Part shown: positions 1 to 5,817 of the stretch, in pieces
How the letters are laid out: each line of letters begins with the position of its first letter
How positions within the stretch are numbered: position 1 is the stretch's first letter
DNA from: Betaproteobacteria bacterium
Lineage (GTDB): Bacteria; Pseudomonadota; Gammaproteobacteria; Burkholderiales; Casimicrobiaceae
Direction: 5' to 3'
Length of the DNA stretch: 5,817 nucleotides
Assembly (NCBI GenBank): GCA_005883655.1
Contig: VBDA01000272.1
Coordinates: forward strand, 1 to 5,817
Made by a program: the position numbers and the translations under genes
The notes under the pieces: generated by a model
What the model was told of the DNA's origin: nothing
Seen by the model: only the letters and a program-made list of their open reading frames with translations
Database searches by the model: none

Positions 1-3000
1 GCGCGTTTTCCAGCGCCACGCTCATGGCATTGGCAAGCGTGGCCAGCAGGCTCACATCCGAATTCGAAAAGGCATGCGCGGGCTGCTTCCCCACGCTGAT
101 TACGCCGGCCGCCGAATTACCGCGCAGGATGGGGACGTAGATGCATGAGTTGTCGACCGTTCCGCCGCCTATATTGCTGGCACCCAGCTCCGTCATCTGC
201 CGATCCAACTCTTCGGCGGTGTGAATGACGATGGGTTGCAGCGTCCGCAGAATATGCCTGGTGAAACCCGCTGGCGGACGCGACTCCGGATGAAAGCGCT
301 CGCCGTGGTCGAGGAGGAAGGCATAGCGAACCAGGTTGGCTTCCGAATCGAAAAGATTGATCGACACCACGTCCGCATCGAATATTTCGCGAATCTTGTT
401 GCCAACCAGGTCGTAGATGGCCTGCATTTCCAGCTTCGATGCCAGACCTTCCTGCACGCTGTTGATGATCGCGAGCTCTGCGTTGCGCTGCTCGGTTTCC
501 TTTAACAGGCGCTGTGTCTCGTCGAACAGCCGTGCGTTTTCCAGCGCAACGCCCATGCTCGCGGCCACGGTGCTCATCAGACGCACCTCGGCCTCGCCGA
601 ACGCGTTCTCGCGCTCATAGTTTTCCAACATGATCGAACCAAGGACACGATCGCTGCCAAGTACGGGAACGTGGACAACTGAATGACCTTGGTCGGTGCC
701 TGGGAGGGGCCGCACGCCCTCTGCCACCTGTGCGGCGCGACTGTTCATGACAAGCGGCAGACGGGTCTCCATCAATTTCAGATGATGTGTAGCGGGCGGC
801 GCGGCCGGGGCGCTGAGTCTTATCCCGTGCTCGTACTCGTACATGTAGTGAATCAGATTGGCCTTGGTGTCGTACCAGCGAATGCCGATGTCGCCGGTCT
901 TGAATACTTCGCGCAGCTTGTCGCCGACGAGGTCAATGATCGTCTGGAAGTCGAGCTCGGCAGCCATGCCCTGCTGGATACTGTTGATGATGCCGAGCTC
1001 GTTGGCGCGCTGTTCCAGCAGGGCGTTGGATGTTTGCAATTCCCCGGTGCGCTGCGCCACCTTCTGCTCGAGGCCCTGCGACCACTGCGCGTTGTCCAGC
1101 GCGACGGCGGCCTGACTCGCTAGCATGCCTATGAGGTCGCGGTCGGATTCGCGCAGGCGTCCGAACGCGCCGTCGATATCGACGTAGAGGTAGCCTAGCA
1201 ACTGCCGTTGCGCCACCAGCGGGGCAACGATGCGCGAGCGCTGGTCCAGCTTGCCCGCGCCCTCGGGCCCGTGCATCAGGCTGACCGCGCGCGTGCGGTG
1301 CACCTCCGTCAGCGCGGGCGCGATGTCATGCAGCAGCGCCTGCGCGTCCTCGCCGCGCGGGACCAGCGAGCCCGCCAGTTGCAACCCCTCGGCGGTCTCG
1401 AGCACCAGCAGCACGCGCTCGGCGCCGGAGAGCTCGGTGGCCTCGTCGATCAGGAATTCATGCAATTCGGTGGCACTGCGCAATTCGTTCAGGCGCAGGC
1501 CTGTATCGACCAGCCGTTCGAACGGCTCCCGCAGATTCGCTTCCCCCGCCAGATGGGCGGCGCGCCGTTCCGGGGAGAGCCGCCGCTTGCGCGCGTCCTT
1601 GATCCACGCGAGGACGATCTCGCGGTGCGCCTCGATCTTGTTCAGGTAGTGGCGGCGCAGACCTTCGTCGCTGAGGCTGGCGATGCCCTTCAACATGAAC
1701 TGATAGGCCATCTCGAGCGCCTCGCGCGCTTCCTTCGTCTTCTCGTTGGCTTGCAGCGCTTGGCTATGCCGCCACCAGACCATTGCGGGGGAGAGGACCT
1801 GCAAGGACGCCAGGCCGCGGGCGCGATGCATCTTGGTGGCGCGGCGGGTGGCGGCAAGCGCGGAGCCGGGGTTTCCCACCGCCAGATGCGCCCGCGCGAG
1901 AGCCGCCAATGTGTTCATCTCGTTGGCGGGCTCATCCGCGTTGCGAAGGAGCTCCACCGCGTGTTTGTAGTGCCGCAGGGCGGTGGCCTCGTCGCCGGCA
2001 CGCGCTGCCAGCCGGCCGTAACGCATGGGCTTGAGAAAGGGGAAGCGGCGGTCCTGGTGCGCTTCGACCGCCATCGCGGAAGCTTCGGCGAGGTAAGCGC
2101 GGGCGGCGTCCAGGTGCCCCATCTCGATTTCGTCGCGCGCCAATTCCCATGCATTGGGGCCAAGTCGGTCACGTCGACCAGTGCGTTCGGCGATTTCACC
2201 GGACTTAAGGTGCAGGCGGCGGGCTCGCCGGTACAGCCCGAGTTCGCGGTAAGCGATGCCCAGGTTGCCCGTAATGGCGCCTTGGCGCTCTACATAACCC
2301 GCCGCCTCGAAGGCGGCGAGCGCCTGATTCAACAGCTTCAGTTTGGCACCGTGGTCGGCCTCATTGAACATGAGCATGTTGAGCGCATTGCCCACGCCAT
2401 ACAGGTCGCCGCTGTTGCGACCAAGCGCCAGCGCGGCGTTGGCCGCCTGGTCGGCTTCTGCCGCAAGACCCTGGGCGCTGCGCGCCATGGAAATGACCCA
2501 CAGCGCACGCCCTTCATCCGCGGGCCGTCCCAGCGTGTGGAACAGTGCCGCGGCTCGCACCGCATCGCGCACCGCCTGTTCAAAGTCGGTTCTGTTCCGG
2601 AACTGCGCTTCGGCGAGCCGAAACAGGCTCATCGCTTCGAGCGGAACCTGCTTGCTTTGGCGCGCGGCCTTCAGCGCGGCGGTGGCGGAGGCGACGGCCG
2701 CCTTAAATTCGCCCTTGCGCATCTGTACCAGCGCAAGACGGTTGCGCGCCTGCGCCTTGGGTCCCGGCGTCTTGGCGCGATTCGCAAAGTCGAGCATCTC
2801 GGCGGCGTCGGCGCTGGCTTGCTCCAAATCGCCTTGGGCGATGAAGCTTTCGGCGCGCAGGTCGAGCAGATCGAGCCGGTTTCCCGCGCTCAAGCCGGCC
2901 GTGGCGAGCGCCGCAGTGGCCAGCTCGATGGCCTGCGCATGCTGCCCGGCCCACGCCAGCTCGCCGACCCGTTCCGCCATCGGTGCAGGTTTGGCCGCGC

Positions 3001-3055
3001 GGAGCCGCGCCGTTCGTGGTCCGCCCGATTTTTTCTTTTTCCGTGAATCCGCCAT
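1..3055 (-). CDS. TPR and triple-GAF cytoplasmic sensor protein, C-terminus cut by left edge
   Basis: No stop codon lies in this frame from the ATG at 3055 to base 1, giving 1018 visible residues. A basic start (K6-K9) leads into a helical, Ala-rich TPR-like region at about residues 25-470. Three GAF domains follow at about 520-657, 682-842 and 856-1018+. GAF1 ends in VALDNAQW and GAF2 in VALENARLF. The linkers look like coiled coils (LEQKVAQRTGELQTSN; LLKETEQRNAEL), and the second and third GAF units open with IINSIQQG and IINSVQEG. I see no membrane segment or signal peptide, so the protein is probably soluble. GAF domains bind small ligands or mediate dimerisation, and TPRs bind proteins. 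In related proteins as I recall them, tandem GAF arrays precede a cyclase, kinase or other output domain, which here would lie outside the window. In-frame ATGs at 3127 and 3133 are alternative starts. I prefer 3055 because the extra residues (GARRGRDLWRDRNFG) look non-native, but no candidate has a good ribosome binding site. Confidence 0.93.
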   Translation of the reverse strand, partial: MADSRKKKKSGGPRTARLRAAKPAPMAERVGELAWAGQHAQAIELATAALATAGLSAGNRLDLLDLRAESFIAQGDLEQASADAAEMLDFANRAKTPGPKAQARNRLALVQMRKGEFKAAVASATAALKAARQSKQVPLEAMSLFRLAEAQFRNRTDFEQAVRDAVRAAALFHTLGRPADEGRALWVISMARSAQGLAAEADQAANAALALGRNSGDLYGVGNALNMLMFNEADHGAKLKLLNQALAAFEAAGYVERQGAITGNLGIAYRELGLYRRARRLHLKSGEIAERTGRRDRLGPNAWELARDEIEMGHLDAARAYLAEASAMAVEAHQDRRFPFLKPMRYGRLAARAGDEATALRHYKHAVELLRNADEPANEMNTLAALARAHLAVGNPGSALAATRRATKMHRARGLASLQVLSPAMVWWRHSQALQANEKTKEAREALEMAYQFMLKGIASLSDEGLRRHYLNKIEAHREIVLAWIKDARKRRLSPERRAAHLAGEANLREPFERLVDTGLRLNELRSATELHEFLIDEATELSGAERVLLVLETAEGLQLAGSLVPRGEDAQALLHDIAPALTEVHRTRAVSLMHGPEGAGKLDQRSRIVAPLVAQRQLLGYLYVDIDGAFGRLRESDRDLIGMLASQAAVALDNAQWSQGLEQKVAQRTGELQTSNALLEQRANELGIINSIQQGMAAELDFQTIIDLVGDKLREVFKTGDIGIRWYDTKANLIHYMYEYEHGIRLSAPAAPPATHHLKLMETRLPLVMNSRAAQVAEGVRPLPGTDQGHSVVHVPVLGSDRVLGSIMLENYERENAFGEAEVRLMSTVAASMGVALENARLFDETQRLLKETEQRNAELAIINSVQEGLASKLEMQAIYDLVGNKIREIFDADVVSINLFDSEANLVRYAFLLDHGERFHPESRPPAGFTRHILRTLQPIVIHTAEELDRQMTELGASNIGGGTVDNSCIYVPILRGNSAAGVISVGKQPAHAFSNSDVSLLATLANAMSVALENA
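3..557 (-). repeat. Tandem GAF module repeat seen at DNA level
   Basis: Bases 3-26 and 534-557 match at 22 of 24 positions and lie 531 bp (177 codons) apart in the same reading frame. Both encode the end of a GAF domain plus the start of the linker (MSVALENA and MGVALENA). A third, more diverged copy (about 16 of 24) begins at 1089 and encodes VALDNAQW. The module starts are also repeated: residues ELGIINS begin near 686 and ELAIINS near 860. This is an internal duplication within the gene, not a mobile repeat. The last copy touches the window edge, so more modules may follow. Confidence 0.7.
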
Positions 3056-3172
3056 TAGCTGCCCGAAGTTTCTATCCCGCCAGAGGTCCCTGCCACGACG
3101 AGCGCCGTGGGGGGATTGGTTGACCATGCGCATCCAGTGCGGTGCAAATCCGCAACGGGAGCAGCGAACCGG

Positions 3173-3200
3173 ATATTAGTCTACCGGCGGTCCGTGTTAA
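3173..3200 (-). promoter_or_regulatory. Putative sigma70-type promoter for the GAF sensor gene
   Basis: On the minus strand TTAACA (3200-3195, 5 of 6 to the -35 consensus TTGACA) is followed after 16 bp by TAATAT (3178-3173, 4 of 6 to TATAAT). It lies in the 200-bp gap downstream of the lyase stop and upstream of the sensor gene. Transcription would start near 3166, giving a leader of about 110 nt to the ATG at 3055 or about 33 nt to the in-frame ATG at 3133. Assigned by eye only. It implies that the sensor can be transcribed independently of the lyase. Confidence 0.4.
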
Positions 3201-3225
3201 TCGGCCGGAGAGGACTTGCCCCAGG

Positions 3226-3247
3226 GTCATCCAAGGGTGGGGATGAC
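3226..3247 (-). terminator. Short hairpin after the lyase stop, possible weak terminator
   Basis: GTCATCC (3226-3232) and GGATGAC (3241-3247) form a perfect 7-bp stem around an 8-nt loop, eight bases beyond the lyase stop codon. There is no U-rich tract after it on the minus-strand transcript, so it is not a classical intrinsic terminator. It could protect the 3' end of the mRNA or attenuate read-through into the sensor gene. A second, weaker 5-bp inverted repeat (CCGGC 3184-3188, GCCGG 3204-3208) lies further on. Confidence 0.25.
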
Positions 3248-3255
3248 TTCATCCG

Positions 3256-4359
3256 CTAGGCCGTCTGCTTCGACGACGCCGGCTTGGCACCCGGCATGAT
3301 CGCCGCCTCGCGACCTCGACCGTACTTGGTTTCGAGCTGCTCGGGAGTGAGGAAGCGCTGCTCCAAGTCCTCGATCTCGTGCATGCCCATGATTTCGTGC
3401 AGCTCCTCGAAGGAGACCAGCGCGTCGGGCCGGTCGACGACTTTGCCGCTGTCGAGCGATTGCTGCACAAGCTCCAGGCCGTGCTTCATGCCCATCAGCG
3501 CGCAGGCGGTGAGCATGCGCGGATAGATGACGACGGAAACGCCGAGATCCTGCAATTGCTTGGCGGACAGGAGCGGCGTCGTCGACCGCTGCCGGATGCC
3601 GAAGCCCATGTTCACCGACAGTGGCTTGCGCACGTTCTTCGCGATGGTGCCGATATCCTCGACCGACATCGCCGCGTCGGCGAAGAGCAGGTCAGCACCC
3701 GCTTCGGCGTAGAGGTTCAAGCGCCGGATCGCTTCCGCCAGACCGTGCGTCGCCAGCACGTCGGTGCGCGACTTGATGACGAAATCGGGGTCGACGCGCG
3801 CTTCGGCGGCGGCGCGGATTTTCTGCACCATCTCCTCCGCCGAAATGACTTCCTTGCCTTGCAAGTGCCCGCACCGCTTGGGCCACACCTGATCCTCGAG
3901 CATCAGCCCGGCGACGCCCGCGCGCTCGAACGCGCGCACGGTGTGATAAGCGTTGAGCGCGTTGCCGTAGCCGGTGTCGCCGTCGGCGAGCAGCAAAAGA
4001 TCCGAGCACGCGGCCATGGCGCGCGCGGCGGCGACGTTTTCGTCGAGCCCCATCAGCCCGACGTCCGGCTGACCGAGCCGCGATTCGCTCACGCCGCTGC
4101 CGGTAATGAACGCGGCGGTGTATCCGAATTTGCTGACGAGCCGAGTGCTGAAGCCATCGAATACCCCCGGAAGGACCAGGATGTCGGGCGCGTCGATGAG
4201 CGCACGCAGGCGCTTGCCGGGGCTGGGTTTGGCAACGATCGGATGCAATATACGCCAAGGGAACACATTGTCGCGCATCGGCAGTTGCTTCTCGAATTCC
4301 GCAACATCGTAGCGGCGGGTGCCATCTTCTAGCGACTGAATTTCTACCCATCGCGGCAT
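3256..4359 (-). CDS. Isocitrate lyase/PEP mutase superfamily carbon-carbon lyase
   Basis: Complete 367-residue protein, ATG at 4359 to TAG at 3256-3258. The TIM-barrel core starts near residue 48 (KRLRALIDAPDILVLPGVFD). The superfamily metal site is DGDTGYG (D126, D128), E155-D156 begins the EDQ motif, and the active-site loop is KRCGH (161-165) with catalytic-type C163. R198 in KSRTD matches the conserved Arg of 2-methylisocitrate lyase. The Cys loop fits C-C bond lyases such as PrpB, isocitrate lyase or 2,3-dimethylmalate lyase. It argues against PEP mutase or the PA4872-type oxaloacetate decarboxylase, which lack that Cys. Such enzymes usually cleave a 2-hydroxy-dicarboxylate or tricarboxylate into an alpha-keto acid plus a dicarboxylate, with Mg2+, in the cytoplasm. 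The protein is longer than PrpB-type enzymes (about 290-300 aa), with about 45 extra residues in front and a polar tail. No propionate-pathway genes adjoin it, so the substrate is unassigned and I give no gene symbol. Confidence 0.93.
   Translation of the reverse strand: MPRWVEIQSLEDGTRRYDVAEFEKQLPMRDNVFPWRILHPIVAKPSPGKRLRALIDAPDILVLPGVFDGFSTRLVSKFGYTAAFITGSGVSESRLGQPDVGLMGLDENVAAARAMAACSDLLLLADGDTGYGNALNAYHTVRAFERAGVAGLMLEDQVWPKRCGHLQGKEVISAEEMVQKIRAAAEARVDPDFVIKSRTDVLATHGLAEAIRRLNLYAEAGADLLFADAAMSVEDIGTIAKNVRKPLSVNMGFGIRQRSTTPLLSAKQLQDLGVSVVIYPRMLTACALMGMKHGLELVQQSLDSGKVVDRPDALVSFEELHEIMGMHEIEDLEQRFLTPEQLETKYGRGREAAIMPGAKPASSKQTA
4276..4293 (-). promoter_or_regulatory. Alternative start with Shine-Dalgarno-like site inside the lyase gene
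   Basis: The upstream ATG at 4359 has no recognisable ribosome binding site. Met28 (ATG 4278-4276) is preceded by GAGAAG (4293-4288) at a spacing of 9 nt. Starting there would give a 340-residue protein (MRDNVFPWRILHP...), still longer than typical PrpB-type enzymes and with the whole barrel intact. The intervening 27 residues (MPRWVEIQSLEDGTRRYDV...) read like real protein and the frame stays open, so I keep 4359 as the call and record this as a credible alternative. Confidence 0.35.
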
Positions 4360-4425
4360 GAATGCCAGCGACGCAGCGATGGCTGGCTGAACACTGACGT
4401 CTCAGGGCTGGCGTAAAATTTCGGC
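4360..4425. promoter_or_regulatory. Divergent intergenic control region of lyase and cyclase genes
   Basis: Only 66 bp separate the divergent start codons at 4359 (minus) and 4426 (plus), so the two promoters must overlap or extend into the coding regions. A small inverted repeat CTGA-N4-TCAG (4394-4405) containing the palindrome GACGTC (4396-4401) sits near the middle and could be an operator half-site pair. It does not match the CRP consensus TGTGA-N6-TCACA. No convincing minus-strand promoter was found here. Confidence 0.4.
4414..4419 (+). promoter_or_regulatory. Possible -10 element of the cyclase gene, very close to its ATG
   Basis: TAAAAT matches TATAAT at 5 of 6 positions and is the only AT-rich hexamer in the divergent region. 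It ends 7 nt before the ATG at 4426, so initiation from it would fall about on the start codon and yield a leaderless or nearly leaderless mRNA. No Shine-Dalgarno sequence precedes that ATG, which agrees with this. No good -35 lies at 16-18 bp; CTGACG (4394-4399) is 14 bp away. Confidence 0.3.
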
Positions 4426-5817
4426 ATGAGCTCCAAGCAACGTGCCAATGTGCCGACAATACCGTGCGGCACGGTGACATTCCTGTTTACCGACATCGAG
4501 GGCAGCACGCGGCTGTGGGAAACGCAGCGCGAGGCGATGACAACTGCATTGCAACGGCACGACGCATTGCTGCGGCAATGCATCGAGTCGCACGGCGGGC
4601 ACATCTTCAAGACCGTGGGCGATGCGTTCTATGCCGCCTTCGCCACCGCGCCGAGCGCGGTCGACGCCGCGCTCGACGCGCAGCGCTCGCTGCACGCGGA
4701 GCGGTGGCCGGAGCACGCGCCGATCCGCGCCCGAATGGCATTACACACGGGGGCGGCGGAAATGCGCGACGGCGACTATTTCGGTCCGCCGCTCAACCAC
4801 GTGGCGCGGCTTCTTGCGGTCGGACACGGCGGACAAACGTTGCTGTCCGAGATAACGCACGATTTGTGTCGCGACCGGCTGCCCGCCGGGACGACGCTCA
4901 AATCGCTCGGCGAGCATGGCCTGAAGGATCTGGCCCGCCGGGAAACGGTGTTTCAGTTCTGCCATCCCGATCTGCCGCAGGCATTTCCTCCGCTCAAGAC
5001 GCTGCTTGCGCCCATCGACAAGAACATGCCGTCGATCGCGGTGCTGCCGTTCGCGGACCTGAGCGCGGAGAAGGACCAGGAATACTTCGCCGACGGTCTT
5101 GCCGAGGAACTCCTGAACGTGCTGTCGAAGATCCGCGGCCTGAGGGTGGTGTCCCGCACCTCGGCGTTCCACTTCAAGGGCAAGGATGTGGACATCCCGA
5201 CGATCGCGCAAAAGCTCAACGTGGCGACCATCCTCGAAGGCAGCGTGCGCAAGTCGGGCAAGCACGTTCGAATCACCACCCAGCTCATTCAAGCGGCGAC
5301 CGACTCGCACCTGTGGTCGCAGACCTACGACCGCGAGCTGGAGGACATCTTCGCGGTGCAGGACGACATCGCACAATCGGTGGTGAAAGAGCTGCGGTCG
5401 GCGCTGCTGGGTGCGAAGCTGGATGCGTCGGCAAGTGCAGCGGCGAAAGCAGAGGTGGAGGCCGCCGCGAAGGGGCGCGGCGACAACGCAAAGGCGTATC
5501 CGCTTTATCTGCAGGGAATGTTCTTCGCGGATCGCATCACGCGAGGGGACCTGGCGAAGGCGATCGAGTATTTTCGCCAGGCCATCGCGCTGAATCCCGG
5601 TTTTGCATTGGCCTGGGCGGCGTTGTCTCGTGCCCATCTGAGTGAAGCCGGGTATTCGTGGGCACCGGTCGATGAAGGCTTCGGTCGGTCGCGAACGGCG
5701 GCAGAGCGTGCGATCGAGTTGGAGCCGGATCTGGCGGAAGGATACGTCGCGCTGGGCCTCGTCCAAATGAACTACGACTGGGATTGGCAAGCGGCGGATG
5801 CATCGTTCCGCCGTGCG
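4426..5817 (+). CDS. Soluble class III adenylate cyclase with TolB-like and TPR domains, C-terminus cut by right edge
   Basis: The frame is open from ATG 4426 to the last base, 464 residues. The cyclase domain covers about residues 14-185. FTDIEGST holds metal ligand D23 and KTVGDAF holds metal ligand D66. K62 and D117 occupy the substrate-selecting positions and favour ATP. N124 and R128 (NHVAR) match the transition-state residues. All key residues are present, so it should make cAMP from ATP. A TolB-like (COG5616-type) domain follows at about 202-330 (PSIAVLPFADLS, then ILEGSVRKSGKHVRITTQL), and TPR units begin near 357 (YFRQAIALNP; AAERAIELEP; NYDWDWQAADASFRRA), cut mid-repeat. No transmembrane helix is visible, so it is probably cytoplasmic, with the TPR and TolB-like parts acting as regulatory or docking modules. 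This is a known domain order in proteobacteria. The start is chosen because GTVTFLFTDIEGST begins only 15 residues later, as is usual for this family. Confidence 0.94.
   Translation, partial: MSSKQRANVPTIPCGTVTFLFTDIEGSTRLWETQREAMTTALQRHDALLRQCIESHGGHIFKTVGDAFYAAFATAPSAVDAALDAQRSLHAERWPEHAPIRARMALHTGAAEMRDGDYFGPPLNHVARLLAVGHGGQTLLSEITHDLCRDRLPAGTTLKSLGEHGLKDLARRETVFQFCHPDLPQAFPPLKTLLAPIDKNMPSIAVLPFADLSAEKDQEYFADGLAEELLNVLSKIRGLRVVSRTSAFHFKGKDVDIPTIAQKLNVATILEGSVRKSGKHVRITTQLIQAATDSHLWSQTYDRELEDIFAVQDDIAQSVVKELRSALLGAKLDASASAAAKAEVEAAAKGRGDNAKAYPLYLQGMFFADRITRGDLAKAIEYFRQAIALNPGFALAWAALSRAHLSEAGYSWAPVDEGFGRSRTAAERAIELEPDLAEGYVALGLVQMNYDWDWQAADASFRRA

Noticed and set aside
221..1123. Several plus-strand frames of 60-146 codons in the left part
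   Set aside because: All are shadows of the GAF modules on the minus strand; none has a ribosome binding site or family resemblance.
1208..3046. 612-codon plus-strand open frame
   Set aside because: It lies wholly antisense to the TPR/GAF gene. Its translation is rich in Arg, Gln, Gly and His without recognisable domains, whereas the minus strand gives recognisable GAF domains over the same bases. Long antisense frames are expected where GC-rich codon bias removes stops.
3126..3133. ATGCGCAT 8-bp palindrome as an operator
   Set aside because: An 8-bp perfect palindrome is expected by chance at low frequency in sequence of this size and no flanking symmetry extends it. It may simply be the two alternative start codons.
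2343..3179. 278-codon plus-strand open frame overlapping the GAF gene start
   Set aside because: Ser/Ala/Arg-rich low-complexity translation, antisense to the well-supported sensor gene, no domain seen.
3379..4332. 317-codon plus-strand frame across the lyase gene
   Set aside because: Antisense shadow of the isocitrate-lyase-superfamily gene, which has a complete catalytic motif set on the other strand.
4394..4405. CRP/cAMP-receptor binding site beside the cyclase gene
   Set aside because: The inverted repeat CTGA-N4-TCAG does not fit TGTGA-N6-TCACA in sequence or spacing, so autoregulation by CRP cannot be claimed.
4464..5645. 393-codon plus-strand frame
   Set aside because: It is a frame-shifted reading of the cyclase gene. 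The true frame beginning at 4426 encodes FTDIEGST and the TolB-like and TPR domains without interruption.
4741..5790. 349-codon minus-strand frame
   Set aside because: Antisense to the cyclase gene, Arg/His-rich, no recognisable domain.

Overview
The window is GC-rich (roughly 60-65% by eye), fully bacterial in character and densely coding. The codon bias and the protein families (TPR/multi-GAF sensor, soluble adenylate cyclase with a TolB-like domain, isocitrate-lyase-superfamily enzyme) suggest a soil or freshwater proteobacterium, most likely a betaproteobacterium of Burkholderiales type. The taxon is inferred from recalled family resemblance, not from a marker gene. I see no rRNA, tRNA, CRISPR array, insertion sequence, phage gene or attachment site.

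Layout. (1) From the left edge to 3055, minus strand: one continuous reading frame of at least 1018 codons. It has a basic N-terminus, a long TPR-like helical region and three GAF domains joined by short coiled-coil linkers. The C-terminal end, probably with more GAF units and/or an output domain, is cut by the left edge. (2) 3056-3255: a 200-bp gap with a short hairpin just after the stop of the next gene and a plausible sigma70-type promoter for the GAF gene. (3) 3256-4359, minus strand: a complete 367-aa enzyme of the isocitrate lyase/PEP mutase superfamily with the KRCGH active-site motif. (4) 4360-4425: a 66-bp divergent intergenic region. (5) 4426 to the right edge, plus strand: the first 464 residues of a soluble class III adenylate cyclase, in the order cyclase, TolB-like domain, TPR repeats.

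How the genes may work together. Two large soluble signalling proteins with TPR scaffolds flank one carbon-carbon lyase. The lyase and the GAF sensor point the same way, but the sensor appears to have its own promoter. The lyase and the cyclase are divergently transcribed from a very short shared region and could be co-regulated. A link between cyclic-nucleotide signalling and the lyase is possible, but only gene order supports it.

Both signalling genes run off the window without a stop codon, so a search restricted to complete ORFs misses them and reports long shadow frames instead, notably an antisense frame at 1208-3046. I found no clear evidence of a wholly new system. The most useful leads are the unknown output domain of the GAF protein, the unknown substrate of the extended lyase, and the start and promoter structure of the two intergenic regions.
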